This document shows, piece after piece, positions 9,401 through 18,100 of a DNA stretch of 64,000 bases. The stretch spans positions 186,001 to 250,000 of the forward strand of contig NZ_CANLZX010000001.1 in assembly GCF_947495675.1 (NCBI RefSeq), read 5' to 3'. Source of the DNA: an uncultured Algibacter sp. Its GTDB lineage: Bacteria; Bacteroidota; Bacteroidia; Flavobacteriales; Flavobacteriaceae. Numbering within the stretch: the first letter of the stretch is position 1; each line of letters starts with the position of its first letter. Below the pieces are notes generated by a model. It saw nothing but the letters and a program-made list of their open reading frames with translations, searched no databases and was not told the DNA's origin. A program made the position numbers and the translations under genes.

Positions 9401-12060
9401 CCATTTTTATCGACTACAACGACATCAAACGTTTGATTTTCGTCTGTAAAAAACGAACCGTACGCATTGCCTTTTGGCGAACGTAACCCGACAAAAGACT
9501 CGTAAGGTGCGTATTGTTTTGTAAAGGCGTCCATTGAGAAATCGCCACCATTTTCGAAGGCACGGACTAAAAATTGAACGTTAAGCATACCAGGAGCATT
9601 TTTACCAACACTCAGTTTTTTATTTATTGTGGCTAAGCCTTCGTTATTTACTTTGCCTTCAAAAACATTTATTTCTTCGGTTTGAAAGTTTCGTGTTGGG
9701 TCGCTAAACGTATAATCTTTATAGTTTTTAAACGCCGTATAGGCTGTACTAAATTTAGCTTTTACCTCGGCTTTTAAATTTTTCCCTGGAGCACCATGAA
9801 GCCATTTTACATCTAGGTGCCCTTCTAGTGGTGTTTTGCTAGAAAGTATCTCGTTTTCAAAATCGACTTTAATTTTTAAGCGATTAGGTTTTACAGTTTC
9901 AATTTTTAAAGGTTTGTAAAATGTAGCACCTCCAACAGATACTTTAGCATTGTAATTTCCTGTTTTATCTTCGGTAGAGGTTGTTACTGTAAACTTGTAA
10001 AAATTATCAATATTATTGGTGGTAACGTTTTTATGTACCAATTTGCCATTGGGGTCGGTAATTTCGAGTTTTACAGGATGGTTTTTTGGGAGCGGGTTTG
10101 CTCTATCATTTAGCATAAAGGTTAAATGTAACGTGTCTCCTGGTCGCCAAACACCGCGTTCGCCATAAATATAACCTTTAAGTCCGCGTTGTAAACGATT
10201 TCCAGACACATCGAATTTGCTTAAGGATAATGAGTTACCATCATGAAGTTTTACATAGGTTTTGTTTTTTCCTTTTGAAACAATGGCGAATGCTGTATTT
10301 TTATCGGAATCGATTAAGGTTAAACCTTGCTCGTCGGTATTTCTACTGGCTAGTTCTTGCTGCTGGAAATTATAAATAGCCACCGTAGCACCAGCTTCAG
10401 GATTGGTATTAAGTATATTGGAAACTGCAAAATAATACGAGTTGTTAGCGCCTTGTTTAGCAATAACACCCAAGTTTGAAGCCAATAAATTTTGAGACAC
10501 TATTTTATTTTCGCCGTAATACGCATCATGACATGGGTTTTGCTCTTCGCGCCAATTGTATGTATAGTTTTTGTAGCGGTAAGCCTTGTTGTCCCAATAT
10601 GCTTCTTCCCGTAATTCTTCATCTTCACCATCTGTTTCGGTGTAATCGCCCTCGTAGTAATCATCTTCATAATAATCATTGTAATCATCGCTTTCAGAAT
10701 TTGAAATGCCGGCATTAGCCTCGCAATCGTATAACGAATAGCTTTTATTAAAACTTAATTCTATACGGTAAATGGCGCCAGCATCTGCTTTAAAATATTG
10801 AGATAAATCTATACTATAGGCTTTCCATTTTCCAGAATTTTCGGCTGCGGTTTGTAGTGGTATAGTTTGTTTTGCAATACGACGACCAACCTTTTTAATA
10901 TCGTAAGTGTTATTGCTGCTTAAATTATTGTCTTGTAGAAACTGAAGGATATTGTCTTCAAAAATCTTAATAACACGAACATCAACAGCACTTAAATTAA
11001 CTGCCTCGAAATTGAATTTTAGTTGTTCGGAATTTGGTAAAATAGTACCATTGCTAATTAGTCGAACTTGTGGTTTTAAAGATTCGAAAGCAATGGTTTC
11101 AGAAAAAGGTTTCTTCAGCTTAAAACCATCGGTATTTTTTATGCCTTGAAATACATCAACTTGAATGTTGCCAACTAATTTAGTGTCTGGATATACTTTT
11201 AATACATTGCCATCTACAATGTATTTTGGGTTTTTTACCTTTTGAATAGTGACTAAACCATCAAAATTTTGTTGTTTTTTTAACGGATCTGAGAAGTTAA
11301 TAGATAAATATTGTTCGGGCGATTGAATGACGTCTACGTTTACAATGCTAAAATTATTTATACCAGGAATAGCCATGGTGTTTTCGCCCTCGTTTGATGC
11401 TTTTATGGCTTTTCCATACCATTTAACAAGTATGTTATCGTCGTCTATTTTACGATTAATACTATCAATTTTAAACTCGAAATACTTTGAAGATGTATTG
11501 GCTTCGTTAAAAACTATGGATAGGTTTTTACCATTTTGAGTCGCTTCAACTAAGGTTTTGGCATCTTTAAGCGAAATGATATCGGCAGATTTTATTACGC
11601 CTTCCAAGTACTGCCAATTTTTGCTATACGATTGTAAATGATTGGTATCTATATTAAAACTTGGTGTTATTGTTTTAAACTGAAAGGTGTAATCGCTAAA
11701 ACCATCGGGCATATTTTTATAAATGTCGCGAAGTTTTAGGGTAACTGTATATTCGGTATCTGGTTCTAGATTTTCATCGGGTGTAAAAAGGAGCGTGTGC
11801 TTATTTCCGGCTGTTAATTTGCCTTCTACATGAGGTTTAATACTTATAATGTTATCTGTAATGTCCTGACCCATTTCCCAGCCTTCAACCTCATTAGCTA
11901 AATTAATTTGAATAGGATTTGCTACCGATGTTATGCCCGAAGTGGTATAGCTTATATAGTCTCGAAACTTAAAAAGGTTATCGGTTTCTACAACTTTTTT
12001 TTTACAGGATATAACTAGCGTAATAATTAATACGGTAGTGAAAAGCTTTTTTAATGACAT
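6490..12060 (-). CDS. Alpha-2-macroglobulin family lipoprotein with thioester motif
   Basis: 1856 aa, the largest gene here. The lipobox VISC puts the lipidated Cys at C19. An N-terminal Bacteroidetes-type region leads into MG2-type domains (ERGVWRPGDTLHLTFML near residue 640). After that come the bait/A2M region and a complement-like alpha-helical toroid. The thioester motif is intact: GCVEQ with C1410 and Q1413. Such proteins trap proteases covalently in the periplasm and are thought to act with PBP1C when the wall is damaged. An acidic, Tyr-rich stretch near residues 445-500 breaks the domain pattern. The gene is on the same strand as pbpC but separated by an opposing gene. Confidence 0.93.
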   Translation of the reverse strand: MSLKKLFTTVLIITLVISCKKKVVETDNLFKFRDYISYTTSGITSVANPIQINLANEVEGWEMGQDITDNIISIKPHVEGKLTAGNKHTLLFTPDENLEPDTEYTVTLKLRDIYKNMPDGFSDYTFQFKTITPSFNIDTNHLQSYSKNWQYLEGVIKSADIISLKDAKTLVEATQNGKNLSIVFNEANTSSKYFEFKIDSINRKIDDDNILVKWYGKAIKASNEGENTMAIPGINNFSIVNVDVIQSPEQYLSINFSDPLKKQQNFDGLVTIQKVKNPKYIVDGNVLKVYPDTKLVGNIQVDVFQGIKNTDGFKLKKPFSETIAFESLKPQVRLISNGTILPNSEQLKFNFEAVNLSAVDVRVIKIFEDNILQFLQDNNLSSNNTYDIKKVGRRIAKQTIPLQTAAENSGKWKAYSIDLSQYFKADAGAIYRIELSFNKSYSLYDCEANAGISNSESDDYNDYYEDDYYEGDYTETDGEDEELREEAYWDNKAYRYKNYTYNWREEQNPCHDAYYGENKIVSQNLLASNLGVIAKQGANNSYYFAVSNILNTNPEAGATVAIYNFQQQELASRNTDEQGLTLIDSDKNTAFAIVSKGKNKTYVKLHDGNSLSLSKFDVSGNRLQRGLKGYIYGERGVWRPGDTLHLTFMLNDRANPLPKNHPVKLEITDPNGKLVHKNVTTNNIDNFYKFTVTTSTEDKTGNYNAKVSVGGATFYKPLKIETVKPNRLKIKVDFENEILSSKTPLEGHLDVKWLHGAPGKNLKAEVKAKFSTAYTAFKNYKDYTFSDPTRNFQTEEINVFEGKVNNEGLATINKKLSVGKNAPGMLNVQFLVRAFENGGDFSMDAFTKQYAPYESFVGLRSPKGNAYGSFFTDENQTFDVVVVDKNGKPIKRNNLEVKIYKVEWRWWWNSSYDNLSSYVSSNYHRPYTTTKVNTDANGKATFNIKVPDNDRGRYLIRVSDPISGHATGRTAYFYKNWWQKAPSSDKEAAKMLVFSSDKENYNVGETAKITFASGSEGRALVSIENGTEVLDYKWVKTAKGETVVDIPISKDMAPNVFVNISLLQPHAITANDLPIRLYGVIPIMVEDPNTILEPQLQMPDKLRPEQTFEVKISEKNKKAMTYTIAMVEEGLLDLTRFKTPNAWDEFYKREALGVKTWDVFDDVIGAYSGSIDQVFAIGGDGSAAGGKNKKANRFKPVVTYLGPFKLDAGQTKTHQIKLPNYIGSVRTMVVAGNNSNEAYGSTDKAVEVKKPLMVLATLPRKLSPGEKVTLPVTVFAMEPKVKNVNISLKLSDGISIVGETTKTLSFAQPDEQMAYFELDVSKAKGVNTVEVIATGNGEKSTYKVELDVLNTNPITSKAIDKTLAANASETLDFTTFGVAGTNAATIEFSTLPPMDFSRRLQYLIQYPHGCVEQTTSSVFPQLFLADIFDLTYDKKKQIQTNVENGIKRLGHFQRAHGGLSYWIGEQSANDWGTSYAGHFMLEAEKKGYVLPLTFKSNWLKYQKQAARNWRPSYRSYNSDLAQAYRLYTLALAGSPELGSMNRLREFSEISNEAKWRLAAAYALAGQQEASDKISQSANINFKPQRYNYYTYGSVDRNRAMALETMVLTKNAKMRELAETIAKDLSSDRWMSTQTSAYSLLAMAKMVNANGGKALNVNYTINGKTENIDTKSAIAQRELQVVDGANNLTFTNAKDNVVYVRVLNSGKLPLGQELVEQRGLSVSVKYKDLKGNPIEISKLMQGQDFMATVSVSNLKNAAVNDVALTQIFPSGWDIVNTRFTAFGSTVTSAARHTDIRDDRVNFYFDLPEKGKHSTKTFNVMLNASYLGTYYLPGVQAEAMYDNEFLVRTKGEWVTVEK

Positions 12061-12180
12061 GGATTGATGAATTTAAATGAACAAAATATGAAAAGAAAGT
12101 GTAGGGGCTTTACTAGTTATTAAAAGTACGTTCATTTTTTTAAGTTTAGACTTTTAAGAGTTGTTAAATCGTTATTAAAA

Positions 12181-13230
12181 TTATTCTTTAAACATACCAA
12201 TGTATAATTCTCCGTTTTCATTCATAGTAGCTCTAAACATACCTTGAGTGTTAAATTCGGCAACCATATTTCCATTTTTATCTATGGCGATAATACCGCC
12301 TGTTGCACCTTGGTTTCCAATAAAGGGTAATTTGTTTTGAATTACTTCTTTTGCAGCGTCTTTTAGTGATAAGCCTTTATATTCCATAAGTGCAGAAATA
12401 TCATAAGCTACAATACCACGAATAAAAAACTCACCCCAACCTGTGCTTGATACAGCACAAGTGTTATTGTTTGCATATGTACCAGCACCTATTATAGGCG
12501 AATCGCCAATGCGTCCCCAACGTTTATTGGTCATACCACCAGTAGAAGTTCCGGCTGCTAAATTACCGTGTTTATCAAGAGCTGCACAACCCACAGTTCC
12601 GAATTTTGAATCTTGTAGGTCTGCATCATAAAACGAAGCAACTTTATTTTTTTCTGAAGCTTTAACGCGTTTTAACGATTTTAATTTTTGCTCGATTAAA
12701 AAACAATTAGGTGCTACAATTTCTAAGTCTTGTGCTTTTGCAAAGGTTTCTGCGCCATGTCCAGACAGCATCACATGCGGTGATTTATCCATTATAGCTC
12801 TAGCCAAATTAATGGGGTTTTTAACGGTTTTTGTGCCAGCGGAAGCACCAGCATTTAGAGTGTTTCCATCCATTATAGAGGCATCATGTTCGTTAATGCC
12901 TTCATAAGTTAATACGGCTCCTTTTCCAGCGTTAAAAAGTGGTGAGTTTTCTAAAATGTTTATTGTTTTTTGTACGGCATCTAAACTTGTGCCACCATTT
13001 TTTAATATGTTATAGCCTACGCGTACAGCTTCTTCTAGTTTTTGGCTATATTCAGCTTCTTTTTCTTCAGACATATTATCACGCCTTATACTACCAGCCC
13101 CACCATGTATAATTATAGAAAACTCTACTTTTTTTGGTTCATTTTCTATGTTTTTGGAATCTAATTTGGGTGTTTTTTTACAGGAAGAAACAATTAAGAA
13201 AATCAGGGATAAATAAATAAATTTTTTCAT
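12181..13230 (-). CDS. Isoaspartyl peptidase / L-asparaginase (Ntn-hydrolase), lipoprotein
   Basis: 349 aa, plant-type (IaaA-like) asparaginase. The N-terminus MKKFIYLSLIFLIVSSC carries a lipobox with C17, so it acts in the envelope and not in the cytosol. HGGAGSIRR lies at 42-50. The autoprocessing Thr is T212 in KFGTVGCAALD, and AGTSTGG at about 226 and the GTYANN region complete the active site. The precursor should cleave before T212 into alpha and beta chains. It removes isoaspartyl residues from peptides and may hydrolyse Asn. It is transcribed toward the alpha-2-macroglobulin gene with a 120-nt gap and probably has its own promoter. Confidence 0.92.
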   Translation of the reverse strand: MKKFIYLSLIFLIVSSCKKTPKLDSKNIENEPKKVEFSIIIHGGAGSIRRDNMSEEKEAEYSQKLEEAVRVGYNILKNGGTSLDAVQKTINILENSPLFNAGKGAVLTYEGINEHDASIMDGNTLNAGASAGTKTVKNPINLARAIMDKSPHVMLSGHGAETFAKAQDLEIVAPNCFLIEQKLKSLKRVKASEKNKVASFYDADLQDSKFGTVGCAALDKHGNLAAGTSTGGMTNKRWGRIGDSPIIGAGTYANNNTCAVSSTGWGEFFIRGIVAYDISALMEYKGLSLKDAAKEVIQNKLPFIGNQGATGGIIAIDKNGNMVAEFNTQGMFRATMNENGELYIGMFKE

Positions 13231-13352
13231 GAAGAATGCATTTTATTTGTCAATAAAGTTAGTAATTTTTATCATTAGTAAATTTCAATAAAAACGACTA
13301 TTAATTAGTATATTCGTAAAGAATTTCAAAATAATCAATAAATCAATAATTA

Positions 13353-14906
13353 ATGAATACAAAAGCGACTGATTTTGGTATAGATAAGGCACTCGAAACC
13401 TTAGGTGTAAAAGAAATAAATATGGGTACTTCTACAGGAGCAAATAATTTTTCTAATGGGGATATTATTGAAAGTAATTCACCTGTTGATGGTCAACTTA
13501 TTGGCAAAGTAAAAACTACTACAAAAGCTGATTTTGAAAACGTTATGGAAGCCGCTACTTCAGCCTTTAAAACTTGGCGAACAATGCCAGCGCCACAACG
13601 AGGCGAAATTGTTCGCCAATTTGGTAATAAATTACGAGAAAAAAAGGAGGCTTTAGGTAAACTAGTGTCCTACGAAATGGGTAAAAGTTATCAAGAAGGT
13701 TTGGGCGAAGTTCAAGAAATGATTGATATCTGTGATTTTGCAGTAGGGTTATCACGACAGTTACATGGATTAACTATGCATTCTGAAAGGCCAGGACACC
13801 GCATGTACGAGCAATACCATCCGCTGGGTGTGGTTGGTATTATATCAGCATTTAATTTCCCAGTTGCTGTTTGGGCTTGGAACAGCTCCTTAGCTTGGGT
13901 TTGTGGAGATGTTTGTGTTTGGAAACCGTCAGAAAAAGCACCTTTATGCGGTGTGGCGTGCCAAAACATAGCAGCTGAAGTTTTTGCCGAAAACAATTTA
14001 CCAGAAGGTATTTCATGTTTAATAAACGGCGATTATAAGGTAGGCGAATTTATGACTAAAGACACCCGAATTCCCCTTGTTTCTGCCACAGGTTCTACTA
14101 GAATGGGCAAAATAGTAGCTCAAGAAGTTGCTGCGCGTTTAGGTAAAAGTTTATTGGAGTTAGGTGGCAATAACGCTATAATTGTTACGCCAGATGCCGA
14201 TATAAAAATGACGGTTATAGGTGCTGTTTTCGGGGCCGTTGGTACCGCAGGACAGCGTTGTACTAGTACACGCCGATTAATAATTCACGAATTGATTTAC
14301 GATAAGGTAAAAACTGCTGTTATTGATGCGTATAAACAATTGCGCATTGGAAACCCGCTAGATGAAAACAATCATGTTGGACCGTTAATAGATAAAGATG
14401 CTGTTAAAATGTATCAAAATGCTTTAGAGAAAGTAGTTGAAGAAGGCGGAAACCTTGTAGTTGAAGGTGGCGTGCTTTCTGGAAAAGGTTATGAAAGCGG
14501 ATGCTATGTAAAGCCTGCAATTGCAGAAGCTAAACCAAATTTTATGATTGTACAACACGAAACTTTTGCACCTATTTTATACTTGTTAAAATATTCTGGA
14601 ACGGTTGAAAATGCTATAGACATTCAAAATGAAGTGGCGCAAGGGTTAAGTTCTGCTATTATGACGAATAATTTACGCGAGGCGGAACGTTTTTTGTCTG
14701 TTCAAGGATCAGATTGCGGCATTGCTAATGTAAATATTGGAACTTCAGGAGCCGAAATTGGTGGTGCTTTTGGAGGTGAGAAAGATACAGGTGGCGGACG
14801 CGAATCGGGTTCAGATGCTTGGAAAGTTTACATGCGCAGACAAACCAATACCATTAATTACACTACTGAGTTGCCTTTAGCTCAAGGTATTAAATTTGAT
14901 TTATAA
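13353..14906 (+). CDS. ALDH7-like NAD-dependent aldehyde dehydrogenase
   Basis: 517 aa cytoplasmic dehydrogenase. N168 lies in the cofactor motif SAFNFP, the general base is E269 in LLELGGNN, and the catalytic thiol is C303 in GQRCTSTRR. The sequence pattern (HPLGVVGIISAFNFPVAVW, GGAFGGEKDTGGGRESGSD) is that of antiquitin-like ALDH7, which oxidises alpha-aminoadipate semialdehyde in lysine breakdown. The lysine-pathway substrate is inferred from the subfamily, and no other lysine gene is in view. It is a single-gene unit with a strong terminator after it. Confidence 0.9.
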   Translation: MNTKATDFGIDKALETLGVKEINMGTSTGANNFSNGDIIESNSPVDGQLIGKVKTTTKADFENVMEAATSAFKTWRTMPAPQRGEIVRQFGNKLREKKEALGKLVSYEMGKSYQEGLGEVQEMIDICDFAVGLSRQLHGLTMHSERPGHRMYEQYHPLGVVGIISAFNFPVAVWAWNSSLAWVCGDVCVWKPSEKAPLCGVACQNIAAEVFAENNLPEGISCLINGDYKVGEFMTKDTRIPLVSATGSTRMGKIVAQEVAARLGKSLLELGGNNAIIVTPDADIKMTVIGAVFGAVGTAGQRCTSTRRLIIHELIYDKVKTAVIDAYKQLRIGNPLDENNHVGPLIDKDAVKMYQNALEKVVEEGGNLVVEGGVLSGKGYESGCYVKPAIAEAKPNFMIVQHETFAPILYLLKYSGTVENAIDIQNEVAQGLSSAIMTNNLREAERFLSVQGSDCGIANVNIGTSGAEIGGAFGGEKDTGGGRESGSDAWKVYMRRQTNTINYTTELPLAQGIKFDL

Positions 14907-14928
14907 AATTTATTAAATTACTCATATT

Positions 14929-14959
14929 AAAGTCACATTTTTATAAATGTGACTTTTTT
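14929..14959 (+). terminator. Rho-independent terminator after ALDH gene
   Basis: A 12-bp perfect stem (AAAGTCACATTT / AAATGTGACTTT) with a TTAT loop, then a T-run. Confidence 0.85.
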
Positions 14960-15040
14960 GGTTTTTATGTTTCTTAATTTTAGAACTTAAAGTGTTATAT
15001 TGTAAGCACTTATATTTTAATAACCAAAAACTAATATCTA

Positions 15041-15976
15041 ATGAGTAAAAAATCATCCTATCTTTTAGGAATTATACTCACTATTATTCTCGGTACGATT
15101 CTGTATTATTTTTTATGTTGTAGTCTTTGCTGTGGCAAAGAATCATGTAAAAACAAACAAAACGAGACTGAAAGTGTTGTAACACCAGAAATTAAAGATG
15201 CAACCAGAAATGCATTTATGATTAAAGACGCTAACGGCGATTTTAGTATTGAAATGAGTGATAATTTCAATTTTAAAACTTCTAATTTTTCAATTTTAGA
15301 CCCAGTTTCAGGAAATGTTGAGAATGGTGTTTTAAAATTAAAAGATTATTTATTGGCTAATCCTACAAAAACCGTTGATATTACAGGTTTTTATAAAAGT
15401 GATGAAACCAACAATTCGGCCTACCCTAATCTTGGGATAGCAAGAGCCAATTCGGTTAAAAATTACTTGGTTTTACATGGTGTGTCTTCAAGACAAATAG
15501 ATACTTATGGAAAATTAAATGATAGCATTAATCCAGATGAAAGTAATATTTTATTTGGCCCAGTAGAGTTTGGTGTTTTAACAACAGATGAATCAGATAC
15601 TTCGACAATCGAAGCTTTAAAAACAGCTTGTGATGCTATTAGAGCAAACCCATTAATATTGCATTTTCAAACAGGGCAAGCATCTATTAACTTAACATCA
15701 GAACAACGCCAGAAAATAGCAGATATTTCTCATTGCGTAGATAAATTAGGTGTTATAATACAGGTTGTAGGGCATACTGATAATACTGGTGATGCAACAA
15801 ACAATATTGTTCTAGGCCAACAACGTGCCGATTTTGCTAAAGGCTATTTAGTTAAAAATGGCATTTTAGAAAGCAATATTGAAACATCTTCTGAAGGACC
15901 AAATGTACCTATTGCAGATAATGCTACAGAAGCAGGTAGAGCAGAGAACAGAAGAACAGTAATAACAATTAACTAA
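15041..15976 (+). CDS. Membrane-anchored protein with two OmpA-like domains
   Basis: 311 aa. Lysines precede a transmembrane helix (about 8-28), which suggests an N-in anchor with the rest in the periplasm. A cysteine-rich stretch (LCCSLCCGKESC, about 25-36) follows immediately. The C-terminal domain (about 200-311) is a clear OmpA peptidoglycan-binding domain with VVGHTDNTG and the final NRRTVI. A second, more divergent copy seems to lie at about 85-160 (VDITGFYKSDE, GIARANSVKNYLV). It is followed 20 nt later by an HhH membrane protein that ends at a shared terminator, so the two form one operon. Confidence 0.8.
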   Translation: MSKKSSYLLGIILTIILGTILYYFLCCSLCCGKESCKNKQNETESVVTPEIKDATRNAFMIKDANGDFSIEMSDNFNFKTSNFSILDPVSGNVENGVLKLKDYLLANPTKTVDITGFYKSDETNNSAYPNLGIARANSVKNYLVLHGVSSRQIDTYGKLNDSINPDESNILFGPVEFGVLTTDESDTSTIEALKTACDAIRANPLILHFQTGQASINLTSEQRQKIADISHCVDKLGVIIQVVGHTDNTGDATNNIVLGQQRADFAKGYLVKNGILESNIETSSEGPNVPIADNATEAGRAENRRTVITIN

Positions 15977-15996
15977 AATTTAAAAAATATAAAATT

Positions 15997-16560
15997 ATGA
16001 ATTGGTGTATATTAATCCCATTATTAGTTGGCGCAATTTGTGCCATATTAGGTTACTTATTAGGTAAGTTATTAGGTGGCTCTAACCATGATGACTGCCA
16101 TGAAAAACTTGGAAAATTACAAACTGAATTAGATGCTTGTAAGTTAAGTAAGGTTTCTTTAGAAGGTGATTTAAAATCAACAAAATCATCATTAGCTTCA
16201 TCTTTAGCGGCAGCGAGTGCAGCTCCAGCATCGTCTTTAACAGCTACAACAGCAACGTCAATAGCATTTGATGCATCTGCAGCAAAAGCAGTTTTTGGTA
16301 AAAAGATAAAAGAAAACGATTTAACAGTTGTTGAAGGTATTGGTCCAAAAATTCAAGAATTATTTCATAATCATGATGTGAAAACATGGAAAGCATTATC
16401 AGAATGTACAATAGATAAATGCCAGGATGTTTTAAATTCTGGAGGAAATCGTTATAAAATTCACAAGCCTGGTACATGGCCAAAGCAAGCTAAATTAGCT
16501 TACGAAGGTCAATGGGAAGCGCTTTTAAAATTACAAGACGAATTAGATGGTGGGAAATAA
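15997..16560 (+). CDS. Membrane protein with C-terminal helix-hairpin-helix domain
   Basis: 187 aa. A glycine-rich transmembrane segment at about 4-27 is followed by a coiled-coil stretch (about 35-65). An Ala/Ser/Thr linker comes next, then a C-terminal domain (about 100-180) beginning NDLTVVEGIGPKI, a helix-hairpin-helix of the type seen in putative DNA-binding or H3TH-like domains. The lack of charges before the helix and lysines after it suggest the HhH domain faces the cytoplasm. It is co-transcribed with the OmpA-like protein. Its function is unknown; a link between envelope and nucleic acid is only a possibility. Confidence 0.7.
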   Translation: MNWCILIPLLVGAICAILGYLLGKLLGGSNHDDCHEKLGKLQTELDACKLSKVSLEGDLKSTKSSLASSLAAASAAPASSLTATTATSIAFDASAAKAVFGKKIKENDLTVVEGIGPKIQELFHNHDVKTWKALSECTIDKCQDVLNSGGNRYKIHKPGTWPKQAKLAYEGQWEALLKLQDELDGGK

Positions 16561-16582
16561 GTTCTCAAACCAATAATTATTT

Positions 16583-16617
16583 AAAAAAACCGTTTCAAAA
16601 ATTGAAACGGTTTTTTT
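16583..16617 (+). terminator. Rho-independent terminator of OmpA/HhH operon
   Basis: Stem AAAAAAACCGTTTCA / TGAAACGGTTTTTTT with a short A-rich loop. It can work in both directions. Confidence 0.88.
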
Positions 16618-16709
16618 GTATTCAAATTAACTTTTTAAACTATTTTAATAATCTGTAGTCTAATAGATTACAAGATTATTAATTTTCTTGTTATTAACAT
16701 TATTACTCT

Positions 16710-18098
16710 ATGGAAACTAAAAACATACAACATTTATATAGACGTATTGGTTTTGGAATTCTACCCGTTGAAACTTATAAATTATCAAGTAAGAGTAAAA
16801 AAGTTATAATCAATAATCTTTTTACAGCTTCAAAAAAAGTAACACCTTTGGAGGTTGATACTTCTGAAATAAAAGAGATTTTTAGGAGTATGGTGGATAT
16901 CAAAAAAATTGATCCAGATACTCGCAGAAAAATTCAAAAAATTAGTCGTAAAAAACAAATAGAATTTAATATTGCTTGGATAAATAGACTTAGTAATACT
17001 CCAGAAATATTAAGAGAAAAGATGGTGTTGTTTTGGGCAAATCATTTTGTTTGTGAAGATAACAGTATTACATACATCCAACAATTTAATAATACATTAA
17101 GAAAACATGCTTTAGGTAACTTTAAAGATTTTGTAAACGCTATTTCCAAAGAAGCAGCCATGACAAAGTATTTAAATACAAAACAAAATAAAAAGCAGAA
17201 ACCAAACGAGAATTTTGCTCGAGAGTTAATGGAATTGTTTACACTTGGAGTTGGTCATTATTCTGAAAATGATATTAAAGAAAGTGCCAAAGCCTTTACT
17301 GGATACAGCCATAATTTACAGGGTGAATTTGTTTTTAGAAAGCGAACTCATCACGAAGGAGACAAAACATTTTTTGGAAAAAAAGGAAATTTTACTGGCG
17401 AGGATATTATTGAAATTATTTTAGAACAAAAGCAATGTGCAAAATTTATATGTGAAAAACTATATCGTTATTTTGTTAACGAAACTATTGATGAGAAACA
17501 TATAAGCGCCATGGTAAATGTTTTTTATAAAGACTATAACATTGAGCGTGTTATGCGTTTTATGTTAAGTTCAGAATGGTTCTATGATGAAAAAAACATA
17601 GGAACAAAAATTAAATCGCCCATTGAACTTTTAGTAGGTTTAAAACAAACTGTACCAACAACATTTAAAAACCCTAAGCAATTAATATATATTCAACGTT
17701 TATTAGGACAGGTTTTGCTAAAACCCCCAAATGTATCTGGGTGGAAAGGTGGTAAAAATTGGATAGATAGCAACACCATTGTTTTGCGATTAAAATTGCC
17801 ATCAATGTTGTTAAATAACGCATATATCTCCAAATTAAAACAAAATGAAGCTAGTGAAAGTGTAAACACAGAAAAAGAGCTATTTAAACGAAAAATGGGA
17901 AATCGATTTAATGTTAAAACTAACTGGAAGTACTTCAATAATCAATTTAAAAATGTTAAAATAGATGCTATAGAAAATCATTTAATAGCATGCCAGATAA
18001 ATGAAGGTACTAAAGCATATTTAAGCTCATTAAAAAAAGTATCAAAACAGGAGTATTGTATACAACTTATGTCGTTACCCGAATATCAAATGTGTTAA
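16710..18098 (+). CDS. DUF1800 family protein
   Basis: 462 aa, all-helical DUF1800 protein. Typical segments are present: MVLFWANHFVCED (about 105), NENFARELMELFTLGVGHY (about 168), AKAFTGY, and PPNVSGWKGGKNWID (about 338). The family is almost always encoded beside a DUF1501 protein, as here, where 2 nt separate the stop from the next ATG. No signal peptide is obvious in this copy. The biochemical role is not established. Confidence 0.88.
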   Translation: METKNIQHLYRRIGFGILPVETYKLSSKSKKVIINNLFTASKKVTPLEVDTSEIKEIFRSMVDIKKIDPDTRRKIQKISRKKQIEFNIAWINRLSNTPEILREKMVLFWANHFVCEDNSITYIQQFNNTLRKHALGNFKDFVNAISKEAAMTKYLNTKQNKKQKPNENFARELMELFTLGVGHYSENDIKESAKAFTGYSHNLQGEFVFRKRTHHEGDKTFFGKKGNFTGEDIIEIILEQKQCAKFICEKLYRYFVNETIDEKHISAMVNVFYKDYNIERVMRFMLSSEWFYDEKNIGTKIKSPIELLVGLKQTVPTTFKNPKQLIYIQRLLGQVLLKPPNVSGWKGGKNWIDSNTIVLRLKLPSMLLNNAYISKLKQNEASESVNTEKELFKRKMGNRFNVKTNWKYFNNQFKNVKIDAIENHLIACQINEGTKAYLSSLKKVSKQEYCIQLMSLPEYQMC

Positions 18099-18100
18099 TT

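Noticed and set aside
10476..10718. An 80-codon plus-strand frame inside the macroglobulin
   Set aside because: It is antisense to the acidic stretch; the His/Asn-rich translation comes from Asp/Glu/Tyr codons read backwards.
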